Assembly: GCA_002482005.1 (NCBI GenBank)
Contig: DLFD01000064.1
Coordinates: forward strand, 1 to 64,000
DNA length: 64,000 bases
Reading direction: 5' to 3'
Source: Lachnospiraceae bacterium UBA7729
GTDB taxonomy: Bacteria > Bacillota > Clostridia > Lachnospirales > Lachnospiraceae
Shown: one piece after another, positions 16,462 through 24,549 of the stretch
Layout of the letters: each line of letters begins with the position of its first letter
How positions within the stretch are numbered: the first letter of the stretch is position 1
Notes under the pieces: generated by a model
What the model was told of the DNA's origin: nothing
What the model saw: only the letters and a program-made list of their open reading frames with translations
Database searches by the model: none
Made by a program: the position numbers and the translations under genes

Positions 16462-16492
16462 TTGAACAGGGGAGCAAAATATATGGTACAAT
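16462..16492 (+). promoter_or_regulatory. Probable metN promoter
   Basis: TTGAAC at 16462-16467 and TACAAT at 16487-16492 are separated by 19 bases, with TGG before the -10. The wide spacing suggests dependence on an activator, consistent with the LysR-type site upstream. Confidence 0.5.
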
Positions 16493-16534
16493 CGATAGGC
16501 TGACGGCAGATATTGAGTCAAGGAGAGGAACTGT

Positions 16535-17557
16535 ATGAGTGAAATAGAAGTAAAACATCTGTCTAAGACCTTCATGCAGAAGGATCTGAAGGTTGATGCT
16601 CTGACGGATATCAGTCTGAACATCGAGAAGGGGGATATCTACGGGATAATCGGAATGTCCGGCGCTGGCAAGAGTACACTGGTACGCTGCCTCAACTTCC
16701 TGGAGAAGCCGACCGACGGACAGGTATTCATAGAAGGAAAAGAACTGAGTTCGATGACCGAAAGGCAGCTGCGACAGCAGCGTATGAAGATCGCCATGAT
16801 CTTTCAGAACTTCAATCTGCTGAGTCAGAAGAATTCAATCGAGAATATCTGCTTCCCGATGATCATTCAGGGGAAAACGAAGGCAGAGGCCAGGAAGAGA
16901 GCGAAAGAACTGCTCGGGATCGTCGGCCTTTCCGAGAAAGCGAACAGCTATCCGAGCCAGCTGTCCGGCGGACAGAAGCAGCGAGTCGCGATTGCAAGGG
17001 CGCTTGCCTGCAATCCGAACATCCTTCTCTGCGACGAGGCAACTTCAGCGCTGGATCCGCAGACAACGGAATCCATCCTGAACCTGCTGAAAGAGATCAA
17101 TGAGAAGATGGGCATCACCATCGTGATCATCACCCATCAGATGTCCGTCATTCAGAAGATCTGCAACCGTGTTGCGATCATCGAGAACGGACACCTTGTG
17201 GAGAACGGTCTTGTGTCCGATATCTTTGCACATCCGAAGTCACATGCAGCCCGCGAGCTGATCCTGAGAGATGCCCATGGTGAGATCTCTTCCGCGGCCG
17301 CTCAGGTGCCGGAGATCAAGGAAGGCCAGAAGATCCGTATCGTCTTCACAGAAAATTCTTCCTTCGAGCCGGTCATCGCGAATCTGATCCTTCAGTTCGG
17401 TCATCCGGTCAACATTCTGTTTGCCAATACCAGGGATGTCGGCGGTGTTGCCAAGGGCGAGATGCTGCTTCAGCTGCCGGATGACAGGGACCTCCGCTTC
17501 AGGATGGAAGATTATCTGAGGGAAAGAGGACTGGAACTTGAGGAGGTAGATGACTGA
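16535..17557 (+). CDS. metN: Methionine ABC transporter ATP-binding protein MetN
   Basis: MetN drives import of D/L-methionine through MetI with MetQ as binding protein. Walker A is GMSGAGKST (residues 38-46), the signature is LSGGQKQR and Walker B is ILLCDEATSALD. A C-terminal NIL domain (about residues 265-338, IRIVFTENSSFEPVIANLI) is the methionine-sensing regulatory domain typical of MetN. The length is 340 residues. AGGAG precedes the ATG. The stop overlaps the metI start by one base (ATGA). Confidence 0.95.
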   Translation: MSEIEVKHLSKTFMQKDLKVDALTDISLNIEKGDIYGIIGMSGAGKSTLVRCLNFLEKPTDGQVFIEGKELSSMTERQLRQQRMKIAMIFQNFNLLSQKNSIENICFPMIIQGKTKAEARKRAKELLGIVGLSEKANSYPSQLSGGQKQRVAIARALACNPNILLCDEATSALDPQTTESILNLLKEINEKMGITIVIITHQMSVIQKICNRVAIIENGHLVENGLVSDIFAHPKSHAARELILRDAHGEISSAAAQVPEIKEGQKIRIVFTENSSFEPVIANLILQFGHPVNILFANTRDVGGVAKGEMLLQLPDDRDLRFRMEDYLRERGLELEEVDD

Positions 17558-18243
17558 TGATCGAGATACTTGCCAGAATCACCGGACTGGAGCCGCAGCT
17601 GGTCCTGCTGCTCCTGAAAGATACTGTACTGACCATCTACATGGTGATCATGTCCACCCTTTTCGGCTATGTGATCGGGCTTCCGCTGGGAATCGTCCTG
17701 AACGTGACAGACAAGGATGGGATCGCTCCCAATCGGGTGGTTTACCGGATCCTCGATGTGATCACGAATATCATGAGATCCATCCCCTTCATCATCCTTC
17801 TGATGGTGCTGATGCCATTCACAAAGTGGCTGATCGGAAAGAGCTACGGAGCAGATGCCACGATCGTTGCCCTGGTCATCTCCGCGGCACCGTATATCTC
17901 CAGAATGGTGGAATCTTCCCTGGATGAGGTCGATAAAGGCGTCATCGAGGCTGCAAGATCCATGGGTGCCAACAACTGGACCATCATCTTCCGGGTGCTT
18001 CTCAGCGAAGCGAAGACTTCTCTGATCGTCGGCGCAACGATTACGCTCGGAACCGTCATCGGGTACACTGCTATGGCAGGCGCCATCGGCGGCGGAGGAC
18101 TGGGAGCAGATGCCAAGATGTACGGCTATCAGCGTGGCAACATGCTGTTTCTGGGCTGGACGATCGTGGTCCTGGTCATCCTGTTCCAGATCTTCCAGAT
18201 GATCGGGATGAAGATCGCGCAGAAGACGGACCACAGAAAGTGA
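17557..18243 (+). CDS. metI: Methionine ABC transporter permease MetI
   Basis: The 228-residue membrane protein has about five hydrophobic helices and the permease EAA-like loop VIEAARSMGANNWTIIFRVLL (about residues 129-149) that contacts MetN. The C-terminal AMAGAIGGGGLGADAKMYGYQRGN is characteristic of MetI. Its start overlaps the metN stop by one base, so translation is coupled. The gene for the binding protein lies 281 bases downstream behind a stable hairpin. Confidence 0.95.
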   Translation: MIEILARITGLEPQLVLLLLKDTVLTIYMVIMSTLFGYVIGLPLGIVLNVTDKDGIAPNRVVYRILDVITNIMRSIPFIILLMVLMPFTKWLIGKSYGADATIVALVISAAPYISRMVESSLDEVDKGVIEAARSMGANNWTIIFRVLLSEAKTSLIVGATITLGTVIGYTAMAGAIGGGGLGADAKMYGYQRGNMLFLGWTIVVLVILFQIFQMIGMKIAQKTDHRK

Positions 18244-18278
18244 AGAATTGTCGAAAGGCAGGTTCTCCTGCCGTCGGT

Positions 18279-18309
18279 CGGGCAGGGTGGACGAAGTCCG
18301 CTCTGCCCG
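18279..18309 (+). other. Strong hairpin between metI and metQ
   Basis: A 14-bp stem including two G-U pairs, with loop GAA, starts CGGGCAG and ends CTGCCCG. It has no T run, so it is more likely a processing or mRNA-stabilising structure than a terminator. This could allow metQ to be expressed at a higher level than metNI. Confidence 0.6.
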
Positions 18310-18363
18310 ATTTCCAGTATGCGGGAAAGATGCCAGCCGGTATCTCTGCTATAGGAAGAGCCT

Positions 18364-18381
18364 ATAACTGACAATAGTTAT
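18364..18381. promoter_or_regulatory. Palindrome upstream of metQ, possible LysR site
   Basis: ATAACT at 18364-18369 and AGTTAT at 18376-18381 flank six bases and are perfectly complementary. It has a form similar to, though not the same as, the palindrome upstream of metN. A separate metQ promoter may lie downstream (TATCAT at 18412-18417), but its -35 is poor. Confidence 0.4.
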
Positions 18382-18524
18382 CACGTATTAGCACTTTCAA
18401 AAACAATGTGTTATCATCACTTCATCAGCAAAACAAAACACAGAATCCCGATTAGAAAAGTAGGTAATAAAATCAAGCTTCTTGCTTTCCAGGGATTCCA
18501 GATATCAGAAAAGAGGAGAGAATC

Positions 18525-19400
18525 ATGAAAAAGTCTATTATTGCAGCAGCTCTTGCAGCAACCCTGGCACTGGGAACCGTTCCGTTTGCAGCTTTCGCAG
18601 GCGAGACCGAGGCAGCAGATCTTGAGAAGATCACTGTTGCCGCTTCCTCCACACCGCATGCAGAGATCCTTGAGTTCGCGAAGCCGCTTCTGGCTGATCA
18701 GGGCTATGATCTTGAGATCACCGTCTTCGATGATTATGTACAGCCGAATGAGGTTGTCGACAGCGGCGATCTTGACGCAAACTACTTCCAGCACATCAAT
18801 TACCTGAATGCATTCAACGAAGAGCATGGGACCGATCTTGTAGATGCAGGCGAGATCCACTACGAGCCGTTCGGAATCTATCCGGGGACCAAGAAGAGCC
18901 TTGATGAGGTTGAAGACGGTGACGTCATCGCGGTCCCGAACGATACCACCAACGAGGCGAGAGCGCTGCTCCTTCTGGAAGCAAACGGTCTCATCAAGCT
19001 GGCAGACGGCGTTACCATCAATGCTACCAAGCTTGATATTGCTGAGAACCCGCACAACCTTGACATCGAGGAGTTCGATGCTGAACTTGTTTCCCAGCAC
19101 ACCGCAGATGCAGCATTCGTAGTCCTGAACGGAAACTACGCTCTGCAGGCTGGCCTGAATGCAGGAACCGATGCACTTGCAGTCGAGTCCGCAGATTCCG
19201 CAGCGATTCAGCAGTATGTCAACGTCATCGCTGTCAAGAACGGCAACGAGAACGAGCCGAAGATCAAGGCTCTTGTGGATACCCTGAAGAGTGACGAGGT
19301 CAAGAAGTTCATCGATGACAAGTATCAGGGAGCGGTTGTTCCGTTTGAGGGAACTGTCGGCGAGGAAGCTTCGACCGAGGCTGCTACCGAGGCAGAGTAA
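18525..19400 (+). CDS. metQ: Methionine ABC transporter substrate-binding protein MetQ
   Basis: The 291-residue protein belongs to the NlpA/MetQ family (ITVAASSTPHAEILEFAKPLL, ANYFQHINYLNAF, and TNEARALLLLEANGLI are family motifs). The signal peptide ends PFAAFAGE, with no cysteine, so the usual lipobox is absent. MetQ in Gram-positive bacteria is normally a lipoprotein, and it is unclear how this one stays at the membrane. The C-terminus is an acidic tail EEASTEAATEAE. The gene has its own leader, and a strong terminator follows 55 bases after the stop. AGAGGAG precedes the ATG. Confidence 0.92.
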   Translation: MKKSIIAAALAATLALGTVPFAAFAGETEAADLEKITVAASSTPHAEILEFAKPLLADQGYDLEITVFDDYVQPNEVVDSGDLDANYFQHINYLNAFNEEHGTDLVDAGEIHYEPFGIYPGTKKSLDEVEDGDVIAVPNDTTNEARALLLLEANGLIKLADGVTINATKLDIAENPHNLDIEEFDAELVSQHTADAAFVVLNGNYALQAGLNAGTDALAVESADSAAIQQYVNVIAVKNGNENEPKIKALVDTLKSDEVKKFIDDKYQGAVVPFEGTVGEEASTEAATEAE

Positions 19401-19455
19401 GAGAGAAAGATGTCAGGAGCTTCTGCCTGATGAAAGTCTTATAAGCACAGGTTAG

Positions 19456-19497
19456 AAAAAGAGGTCCGGGGAAGAAAAAACCAGGACCTCTTTTTTG
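19456..19497. terminator. Intrinsic terminator after metQ
   Basis: GAGGTCC at 19461-19467 pairs with GGACCTC at 19484-19490, flanked by an A run on the left and six T residues on the right. The flanking runs make it potentially bidirectional, which suits its place between metQ (plus) and the tetR gene (minus). Confidence 0.85.
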
Positions 19498-19550
19498 TAT
19501 AGGCTGCGAGTCACGAAGCGCCGCCCATGCGGCGACAGCGAACATTGAGT

Positions 19551-19622
19551 GCGCACCGCGCACGAGATGAGCCGCGCGCGCACCGCGGGCACAAGTGCCT
19601 CGCGCACCGCGCACGAGATGAG
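19551..19622. repeat. GC-rich short direct repeats
   Basis: A 21-base sequence beginning GCGCACCGCGCACGAGATGA occurs at 19551-19571 and again at 19602-19622. A degenerate copy (GCGCACCGCGGGCAC) starts at about 19579, between them. The spacing of about 25 bases suggests a decayed tandem array. It lies in the 3' region of the tetR gene, downstream of its stop, and is much richer in GC than its surroundings. Confidence 0.7.
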
Positions 19623-19653
19623 TCGCTTAGGCCAGATCAAAGCTGCTGCCGGA

Positions 19654-20232
19654 TCATACAGTCAGGAAAAGACTGGATTTCAGGATATGATCAAGCAGCG
19701 CTGCAACATGTTCATGAACGGCTTCAGGGCTGACACCTGCATTGAGGTCATTGATGATCACCGTTCCGAGACCACTTGCCAGAAAATAGGATACTTCATT
19801 GATCGTTACCGGTTTTGCAATCTCATCGGAATGTTCCCTGATCAGTTCCGTGACCTGTTTCAGGACAAGAGAATTGAAGCGGGAGAAGAGAATCGGATCT
19901 TCATGACGACCGTCACCGACCATATGAGCTACAAATTCATGATAGCGGCTGCCAAGATAGAAAAGTGTTTCGAGCAGAGCGCTGAAATCCTCCTGGATGT
20001 TGTTTTTACCCGATCTTTTCTTCAGGTCGCTGAAATACTGCAGCCCCTCATTCACAATATCCTGAAAGTAATCATTCAGCAGTGTATCTTTTCCATCATA
20101 CCAGAGATAAAAAGTAACGCGGGAAAGACTGGCTTCCTTACAGATCTGGGTGACCGAGATCTTTGAAAATTCATTATCGGCAAGGAGGTCAACCAGGGCC
20201 TTCTTGATCCTTGAGCGGGCAGTTTCCATCAT
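19654..20232 (-). CDS. TetR/AcrR family transcriptional regulator
   Basis: A 192-residue TetR-type protein. The helix-turn-helix is at about residues 8-50 (SRIKKALVDLLADNEFSKIS followed by VTQICKEASLSRVTFYLWY), followed by an all-helical ligand domain. Initiation could be at 20232 or at the next codon (20229). GGAGG lies just upstream on the minus strand. No efflux pump or enzyme gene is divergent from it, so its target is not obvious. The sequence is not close enough to any named member for me to propose a ligand. Confidence 0.88.
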   Translation of the reverse strand: MMETARSRIKKALVDLLADNEFSKISVTQICKEASLSRVTFYLWYDGKDTLLNDYFQDIVNEGLQYFSDLKKRSGKNNIQEDFSALLETLFYLGSRYHEFVAHMVGDGRHEDPILFSRFNSLVLKQVTELIREHSDEIAKPVTINEVSYFLASGLGTVIINDLNAGVSPEAVHEHVAALLDHILKSSLFLTV

Positions 20233-20411
20233 CCCGTCCTCCTGTCACAGAAATTATGTAATTCGGAATGAAACTAAATATTTTGCAATCCTGCTCTATT
20301 ATACAATGAATAGAGGAAGTGACAACTCCAATTTTGCATATGTCATATTGGCAGATTTGACCAAAGTATTAGGATTTTTCTTTGCATATGCATATATATG
20401 TAGGCAAAAGA

Positions 20412-21413
20412 TCAATATTCGGGCCGGATCCGACTGGCGGGTATCAGACTGCGGATATCCGCCGGCAACGGACAGACAAAGTGAAGAGGTTTCTGAGTGA
20501 TGGGATGAAAAAAGTCCAGAGAACAGGAATGGAGCGCCTGTCTGTCGATCAGATCATGCGGAAGACCGTACATTCCATCGCCGACGACCGGGTGTCCGAC
20601 TGCTTTCATGTGGACCCGGATCTGATGGGTCCGTCCGGTCTCCAGTTTAACGAACAGGGCAGTAGTATCGGCTGCAGGGTCATACTCTGCTTTCCGGAAA
20701 TGTGTCACCGCCCGCTTTCCTCTTTCCGGACTGATCTCGCGCTCGATCGTTGAACCAGGCACACGTGCGATCGGAAGGTCGATCACGCCAGGAAAATCCG
20801 GCCACTCGGCCGGAGGCTGCAGATCAGAGGGATCGCCCTCTGGAAAGACCTTCAGGGAATCTTCGATCTTTCCGTGGACGACGGTGAAATAGATCCGGTG
20901 GATCTGTCTTTTCTTCATCGCATCGTACAGGATCGCTGAACTGGCCATGTTCTTGGCGATCAGGACCAGTCCGCTGGTATTTTTGTCAATCCGGTTAACA
21001 CATCGGTAGATGAAAGGGATCCCCTGCTCCTCAAAGTAGGCAGCCACTCCATTGCCAAGGGTCCATTCGCGATGACCCAGAGACGGCTGTACCGGGAGAT
21101 GGGGCGGCTTGTTGATCACAAGGATATCCTCGTCCTCGTAGACGATGCTGAGATCCATGTGATTCGGGATGATATGGGCATCTTCCTCTTCCTGAGGCTC
21201 ATCTGTGAAGATAGCCGTGAGGACATCACCCGGCCTGAGAAGGTGATTGGTGAATACAGGCTCGCCATTGACCAGAAGCGTATTGTCATGATGTCTGAGA
21301 TAAGTCATCAGATGCCGGGAGTAGCCGCGGCTTCTCAGGAATTCGTTTGCGGTGGAAGGCCGGCCAGGTGTGACCGGCTGTTCTTTGATTGTATAAGTGA
21401 TCGTTCTTTTCAT
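20412..21413 (-). CDS. RluA/RluD-type pseudouridine synthase
   Basis: The 333-residue protein belongs to the RluA family. The N-terminus carries an S4-like domain (TANEFLRSRGYSRHLMTYLR and LLVNGEPVFTNHLLRPGD). The catalytic domain has CVNRIDKNTSGLVLIAKN with the catalytic Asp and ETGRTHQIRVHMKAVGHPVVGD near the C-terminus. It modifies a uridine in rRNA or tRNA; the target is not readable from sequence. The start at 21413 (MKRTITYTIKE) is preferred over the upstream frame start at 21461. It is separated from potD by a terminator, so it is probably expressed on its own. Confidence 0.88.
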   Translation of the reverse strand: MKRTITYTIKEQPVTPGRPSTANEFLRSRGYSRHLMTYLRHHDNTLLVNGEPVFTNHLLRPGDVLTAIFTDEPQEEEDAHIIPNHMDLSIVYEDEDILVINKPPHLPVQPSLGHREWTLGNGVAAYFEEQGIPFIYRCVNRIDKNTSGLVLIAKNMASSAILYDAMKKRQIHRIYFTVVHGKIEDSLKVFPEGDPSDLQPPAEWPDFPGVIDLPIARVPGSTIEREISPERGKRAVTHFRKAEYDPAADTTALFVKLETGRTHQIRVHMKAVGHPVVGDGMYGLPHDLIDRQALHSCSLDFFHPITQKPLHFVCPLPADIRSLIPASRIRPEY

Positions 21414-21486
21414 GAATGTGATGATAGCGGGGAAAGAGGCAGCAGCGTGCGGAAAACACAAAGAAGGAGGAAGCAGGAAAACAGGA

Positions 21487-21543
21487 AAAGCCGGTCTGCA
21501 GCTTATATTCCTGTTCGGAATTCGGAAACCACAGACTGGCTTT
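21487..21543 (-). terminator. Terminator between potD and the RluA-type gene
   Basis: A 12-bp stem with one G-U pair joins AAAGCCGGTCTG (21487-21498) to CAGACTGGCTTT (21532-21543). On the minus strand the stem is followed by TTTTCCTGTTTTCC-type sequence. It closes the potABCD operon. Confidence 0.7.
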
Positions 21544-21580
21544 CTATATTTGCTCCGGAGGACTGATCTGCTTTTGGCTC

Positions 21581-22813
21581 TCAGCTTGACTTTACTTTCT
21601 CCCAGTACTTGTTATAGAGCTCGTCGCCTTCATCTCCGATATAGGTGTAGACATCAGAGTTCTTCAGCATGTCTGCCGTCGGGAATGCAACAGTGGAGTT
21701 TTTGATATCCTCATCTTTGATGAGCTCACGGGCTGCTTTGTTCGGAGTGGAATAGGTGATATACTCGAAGTTCTTCTCCGCAACGTCCGCACGGCAGAGG
21801 TAATCGAGAAACTTCTCTGCATTCTCAACGTTCTTTGCATCCTTCGGGATGACCCAGGAGTCGATCCAGACATTCGTGCCTTCCTTCGGGATGACGTACT
21901 CCAGGTCCGGGTTCTCACGCTTGGTGAAGATAGCTTCTCCGGAATAGATGACTCCGAGAGCTGCCTCTCCGCCGATCATCTTGTCGCGGACCTGGTCGAT
22001 AACGTAGGCCTGAACAAGCGGCTTCTGCTCGATCAGCAAATCAGCTGCCTTGCTGACCTCCTCTTCCTTGGTGGTGTTGATATCATAGCCAAGACGCTTC
22101 TCGGCAACCATGAACGCGTCACGGACGGAATCCTGCATGAGGATATTATCCTTGTATTTTTCATCCCAGAGGATAGCCCAGGAGTCGACCGGATCGTCGA
22201 CCATGCTCTTGTTGTAGAGGATGCCGACCGTCCCCCAGCAGTACGGGATGGAGTATTTGTTCTCCGGGTCAAACCCCTTCGACTGCTCCATGTAAGTTTC
22301 ATCGATATTCTTTACGTTCGGAACGTGATCGAAGTTGATCGGCTGCAGCAGATCGTTGTCGATCATCTTGGCGATCATATAATCGGACGGGCAGATCAGA
22401 TCATAGCTTGCGGCGCCGGCAGCTACCTTCGGATACATGATCTCGTTGGTCTCGAATTCATCGTAGATGACCTTGATCCCGGTCTCTTTCTCGAAATCCT
22501 TCGGGACTTCCGGATCCATATACTCGCCCCAGTTGTAGACGTAGACGACTCCGGAGCCGGTCTTGTCAGAAGATTCCGCAGACGGAGCGGCATCTGCCTC
22601 GGTGGAAGCGGATGCTGCTTCTGTCCCGGCAGACACTATGGCCTCTGATGAAGCTGCAGAGGCGTTGTCTGCGGAAGATGAAGCGTCCGCTGCCGTATCT
22701 TCTGCGGCTGGTGCATTATCCGTCTTATCGACCTTCGCAACGCATCCCGTAGTGAGGGAGAGAGCGAAAGCACTGATCAGAAGCGACGTTACAAATCTCG
22801 TTTTTGTTCTCAT
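21581..22813 (-). CDS. potD: Spermidine/putrescine-binding lipoprotein PotD
   Basis: The 410-residue protein is the extracellular polyamine receptor. The signal peptide ends LTTGC, a lipobox with Cys24, so it is membrane-anchored. A Ser/Ala/Glu-rich linker of about 60 residues follows. The PotD domain begins VVYVYNWGEYMDPEVPKDF (about residues 89-107) and has YDLICPSDYMIAKM and SIPYCWGTVGILYNK. It is the last gene of the operon, 82 bases after potC, and a terminator follows. The long linker is unusual in length compared with the E. coli protein but common for Gram-positive lipoproteins. Confidence 0.95.
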   Translation of the reverse strand: MRTKTRFVTSLLISAFALSLTTGCVAKVDKTDNAPAAEDTAADASSSADNASAASSEAIVSAGTEAASASTEADAAPSAESSDKTGSGVVYVYNWGEYMDPEVPKDFEKETGIKVIYDEFETNEIMYPKVAAGAASYDLICPSDYMIAKMIDNDLLQPINFDHVPNVKNIDETYMEQSKGFDPENKYSIPYCWGTVGILYNKSMVDDPVDSWAILWDEKYKDNILMQDSVRDAFMVAEKRLGYDINTTKEEEVSKAADLLIEQKPLVQAYVIDQVRDKMIGGEAALGVIYSGEAIFTKRENPDLEYVIPKEGTNVWIDSWVIPKDAKNVENAEKFLDYLCRADVAEKNFEYITYSTPNKAARELIKDEDIKNSTVAFPTADMLKNSDVYTYIGDEGDELYNKYWEKVKSS

Positions 22814-22895
22814 AGGCCAGTTTCCTCATGTAGTGCTGTGGCTGAACTGAATACAGCCCCGATGACATGTTTCCTGCAGGTCAGATCTGCTGTGC

Positions 22896-23708
22896 TTAAT
22901 GATACTGCTGTGACTTCTTTCTCGCATTCCTTCCTTTTTCGATGCCGAACATCATAAGAAGAACACCCGCAAAGAGAAGGGTGGAGAGAGCGTACATCTC
23001 CGGCTTGATGCCCTTGCGCACTTCTGTGTAGATCTTGGTGGAAAGGGTGTCAAAGCCCGGCCCCTTGATGAAGTGCGTGATCACGAAGTCGTCCAGCGAC
23101 AGCGTGAAAGCCAGAAGGAAACCGGAAAGGATCCCCGGAAGGATATCCGGGAGGACCACTTTTCGGAAAGCCTGGGACCTCGTGGCACCGAGGTCCAGGG
23201 CAGCCTCGTAAGTGCTCGGATTGATCCCCTGGACACGGGGCATGATCGACATGACCGTGTAAGGGATGTTGAAGGTGATGTGCCCGAGCAGCACGGTCCC
23301 GAACCCGAACACGACCGTGTAGCCGTACTGGGAGAGGAACTGGCCGAAAGCGATGAAGACAAGCATCAGGGAGATGCCGGTCACGATGTCGGCGTTCAGC
23401 ATGGGGATGTTCAGTATCCCGAGGACGATAGTGCGCTTCCTTTTCTTCATTCGATTCAGAGAGAGCGAAGCCATCAGTCCGAGGACCGTCGCGATCAGCG
23501 CACTTACAAAAGCGAGGACCAGGGTGTTGCGCAGAGCAGCCATGATCTCGGCATCCTGAAACATCTGCACGTACCACTTCATGGTGAAACCGCCCCACTT
23601 TGCCCTGGTTCTGGAATCATTGAAGCTGAAAGCGATCAGGACTGCGATCGGAGCGTAGAGCAGGATAAAGATGAGAATGACATAGAGTCTTGTGAAAAAT
23701 TTCTTCAT
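22896..23708 (-). CDS. potC: Spermidine/putrescine ABC transporter permease PotC
   Basis: The 270-residue membrane protein has about six helices, starting VILIFILLYAPIAVLIAFSF (residues 10-29), and the EAA loop STYEAALDLGATRSQAFRKV (about residues 165-184). LSLDDFVITHF is a PotC hallmark. The start overlaps the end of potB by four bases (ATG at 23708), so translation is coupled. It works with PotB, the ATPase PotA and the receptor PotD. Confidence 0.94.
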   Translation of the reverse strand: MKKFFTRLYVILIFILLYAPIAVLIAFSFNDSRTRAKWGGFTMKWYVQMFQDAEIMAALRNTLVLAFVSALIATVLGLMASLSLNRMKKRKRTIVLGILNIPMLNADIVTGISLMLVFIAFGQFLSQYGYTVVFGFGTVLLGHITFNIPYTVMSIMPRVQGINPSTYEAALDLGATRSQAFRKVVLPDILPGILSGFLLAFTLSLDDFVITHFIKGPGFDTLSTKIYTEVRKGIKPEMYALSTLLFAGVLLMMFGIEKGRNARKKSQQYH

Positions 23709-24532
23709 AATATACTGCTCACCCCCTCGTCGTCGGATTCATAATGCTGCATGACAGCCATTGAGATCAGGATAAAGATCATGAGGACCAGAGAGAGACC
23801 TGATCCGGCATTCCAGTTGCCGACCTGAGTGAATTGCTGGTCGATGATATTGCCGATCAGAAGCACTTTGGAGCCGCCGAGGAAATCACTGATGACGAAT
23901 GTCGTCAGCGCCGGGACGAACACCATCGTGATCCCGGACACGATCCCGGGCATCGTCAGAGGGATGATGACCTTGAAGAAGGTCTGCCTCCTGTTGGCGC
24001 CAAGATCGTAAGCTGCATTCACGACATTCCAGTCAAGCTTCGTCAGTGCATTGTAGAGCGGCAGGAGCATGAAAGGCAGGTAGTCGTAGATCATGCCAAG
24101 AGCGATCGCTGCCGGTGTGTTGATCAGATGCTGGGGCGGCAGATGCAGAAAGGAAAGAACCTGGTTGATGACGCCGTTTCGTTCCAGCAGCGTCTGCCAT
24201 GCAAATATGCGCAGCAGGGAGTTCATCCACATAGGGATGATGAATACGGTCGTGATGATCGCGGAAGCGCCGTTCTTCATCCGGGCAAGAATCATGGCAA
24301 GAGGATAAGCCAGGATCAGGCAGATCACAGTCGCCATGGCGGACAGCAGAAGCGAGAGGAACAGCGCCTTCAGGGTAACCGGATCGGTGATCTTCGCTAT
24401 GTTGGACAGAGTGAGATGATGATTCTCATCGGTGAATCCGTAGTACACGATCAGGATCAAGGGTATTACGATAAATGCGGCAGTCCATACGAGGTATGGC
24501 CCGCTCAGGAGAGCATTGTGTTTTTTCTTCAT
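23705..24532 (-). CDS. potB: Spermidine/putrescine ABC transporter permease PotB
   Basis: The 275-residue membrane protein has about six helices (first at residues 9-29) and the EAA loop VNAAYDLGANRRQTFFKVIIP (about residues 170-190). MWMNSLLRIFAWQTLL is typical of PotB. It lies 17 bases after potA and overlaps potC by four bases. Confidence 0.94.
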   Translation of the reverse strand: MKKKHNALLSGPYLVWTAAFIVIPLILIVYYGFTDENHHLTLSNIAKITDPVTLKALFLSLLLSAMATVICLILAYPLAMILARMKNGASAIITTVFIIPMWMNSLLRIFAWQTLLERNGVINQVLSFLHLPPQHLINTPAAIALGMIYDYLPFMLLPLYNALTKLDWNVVNAAYDLGANRRQTFFKVIIPLTMPGIVSGITMVFVPALTTFVISDFLGGSKVLLIGNIIDQQFTQVGNWNAGSGLSLVLMIFILISMAVMQHYESDDEGVSSIL

Positions 24533-24549
24533 GATGGTCCCCGGCTTTC

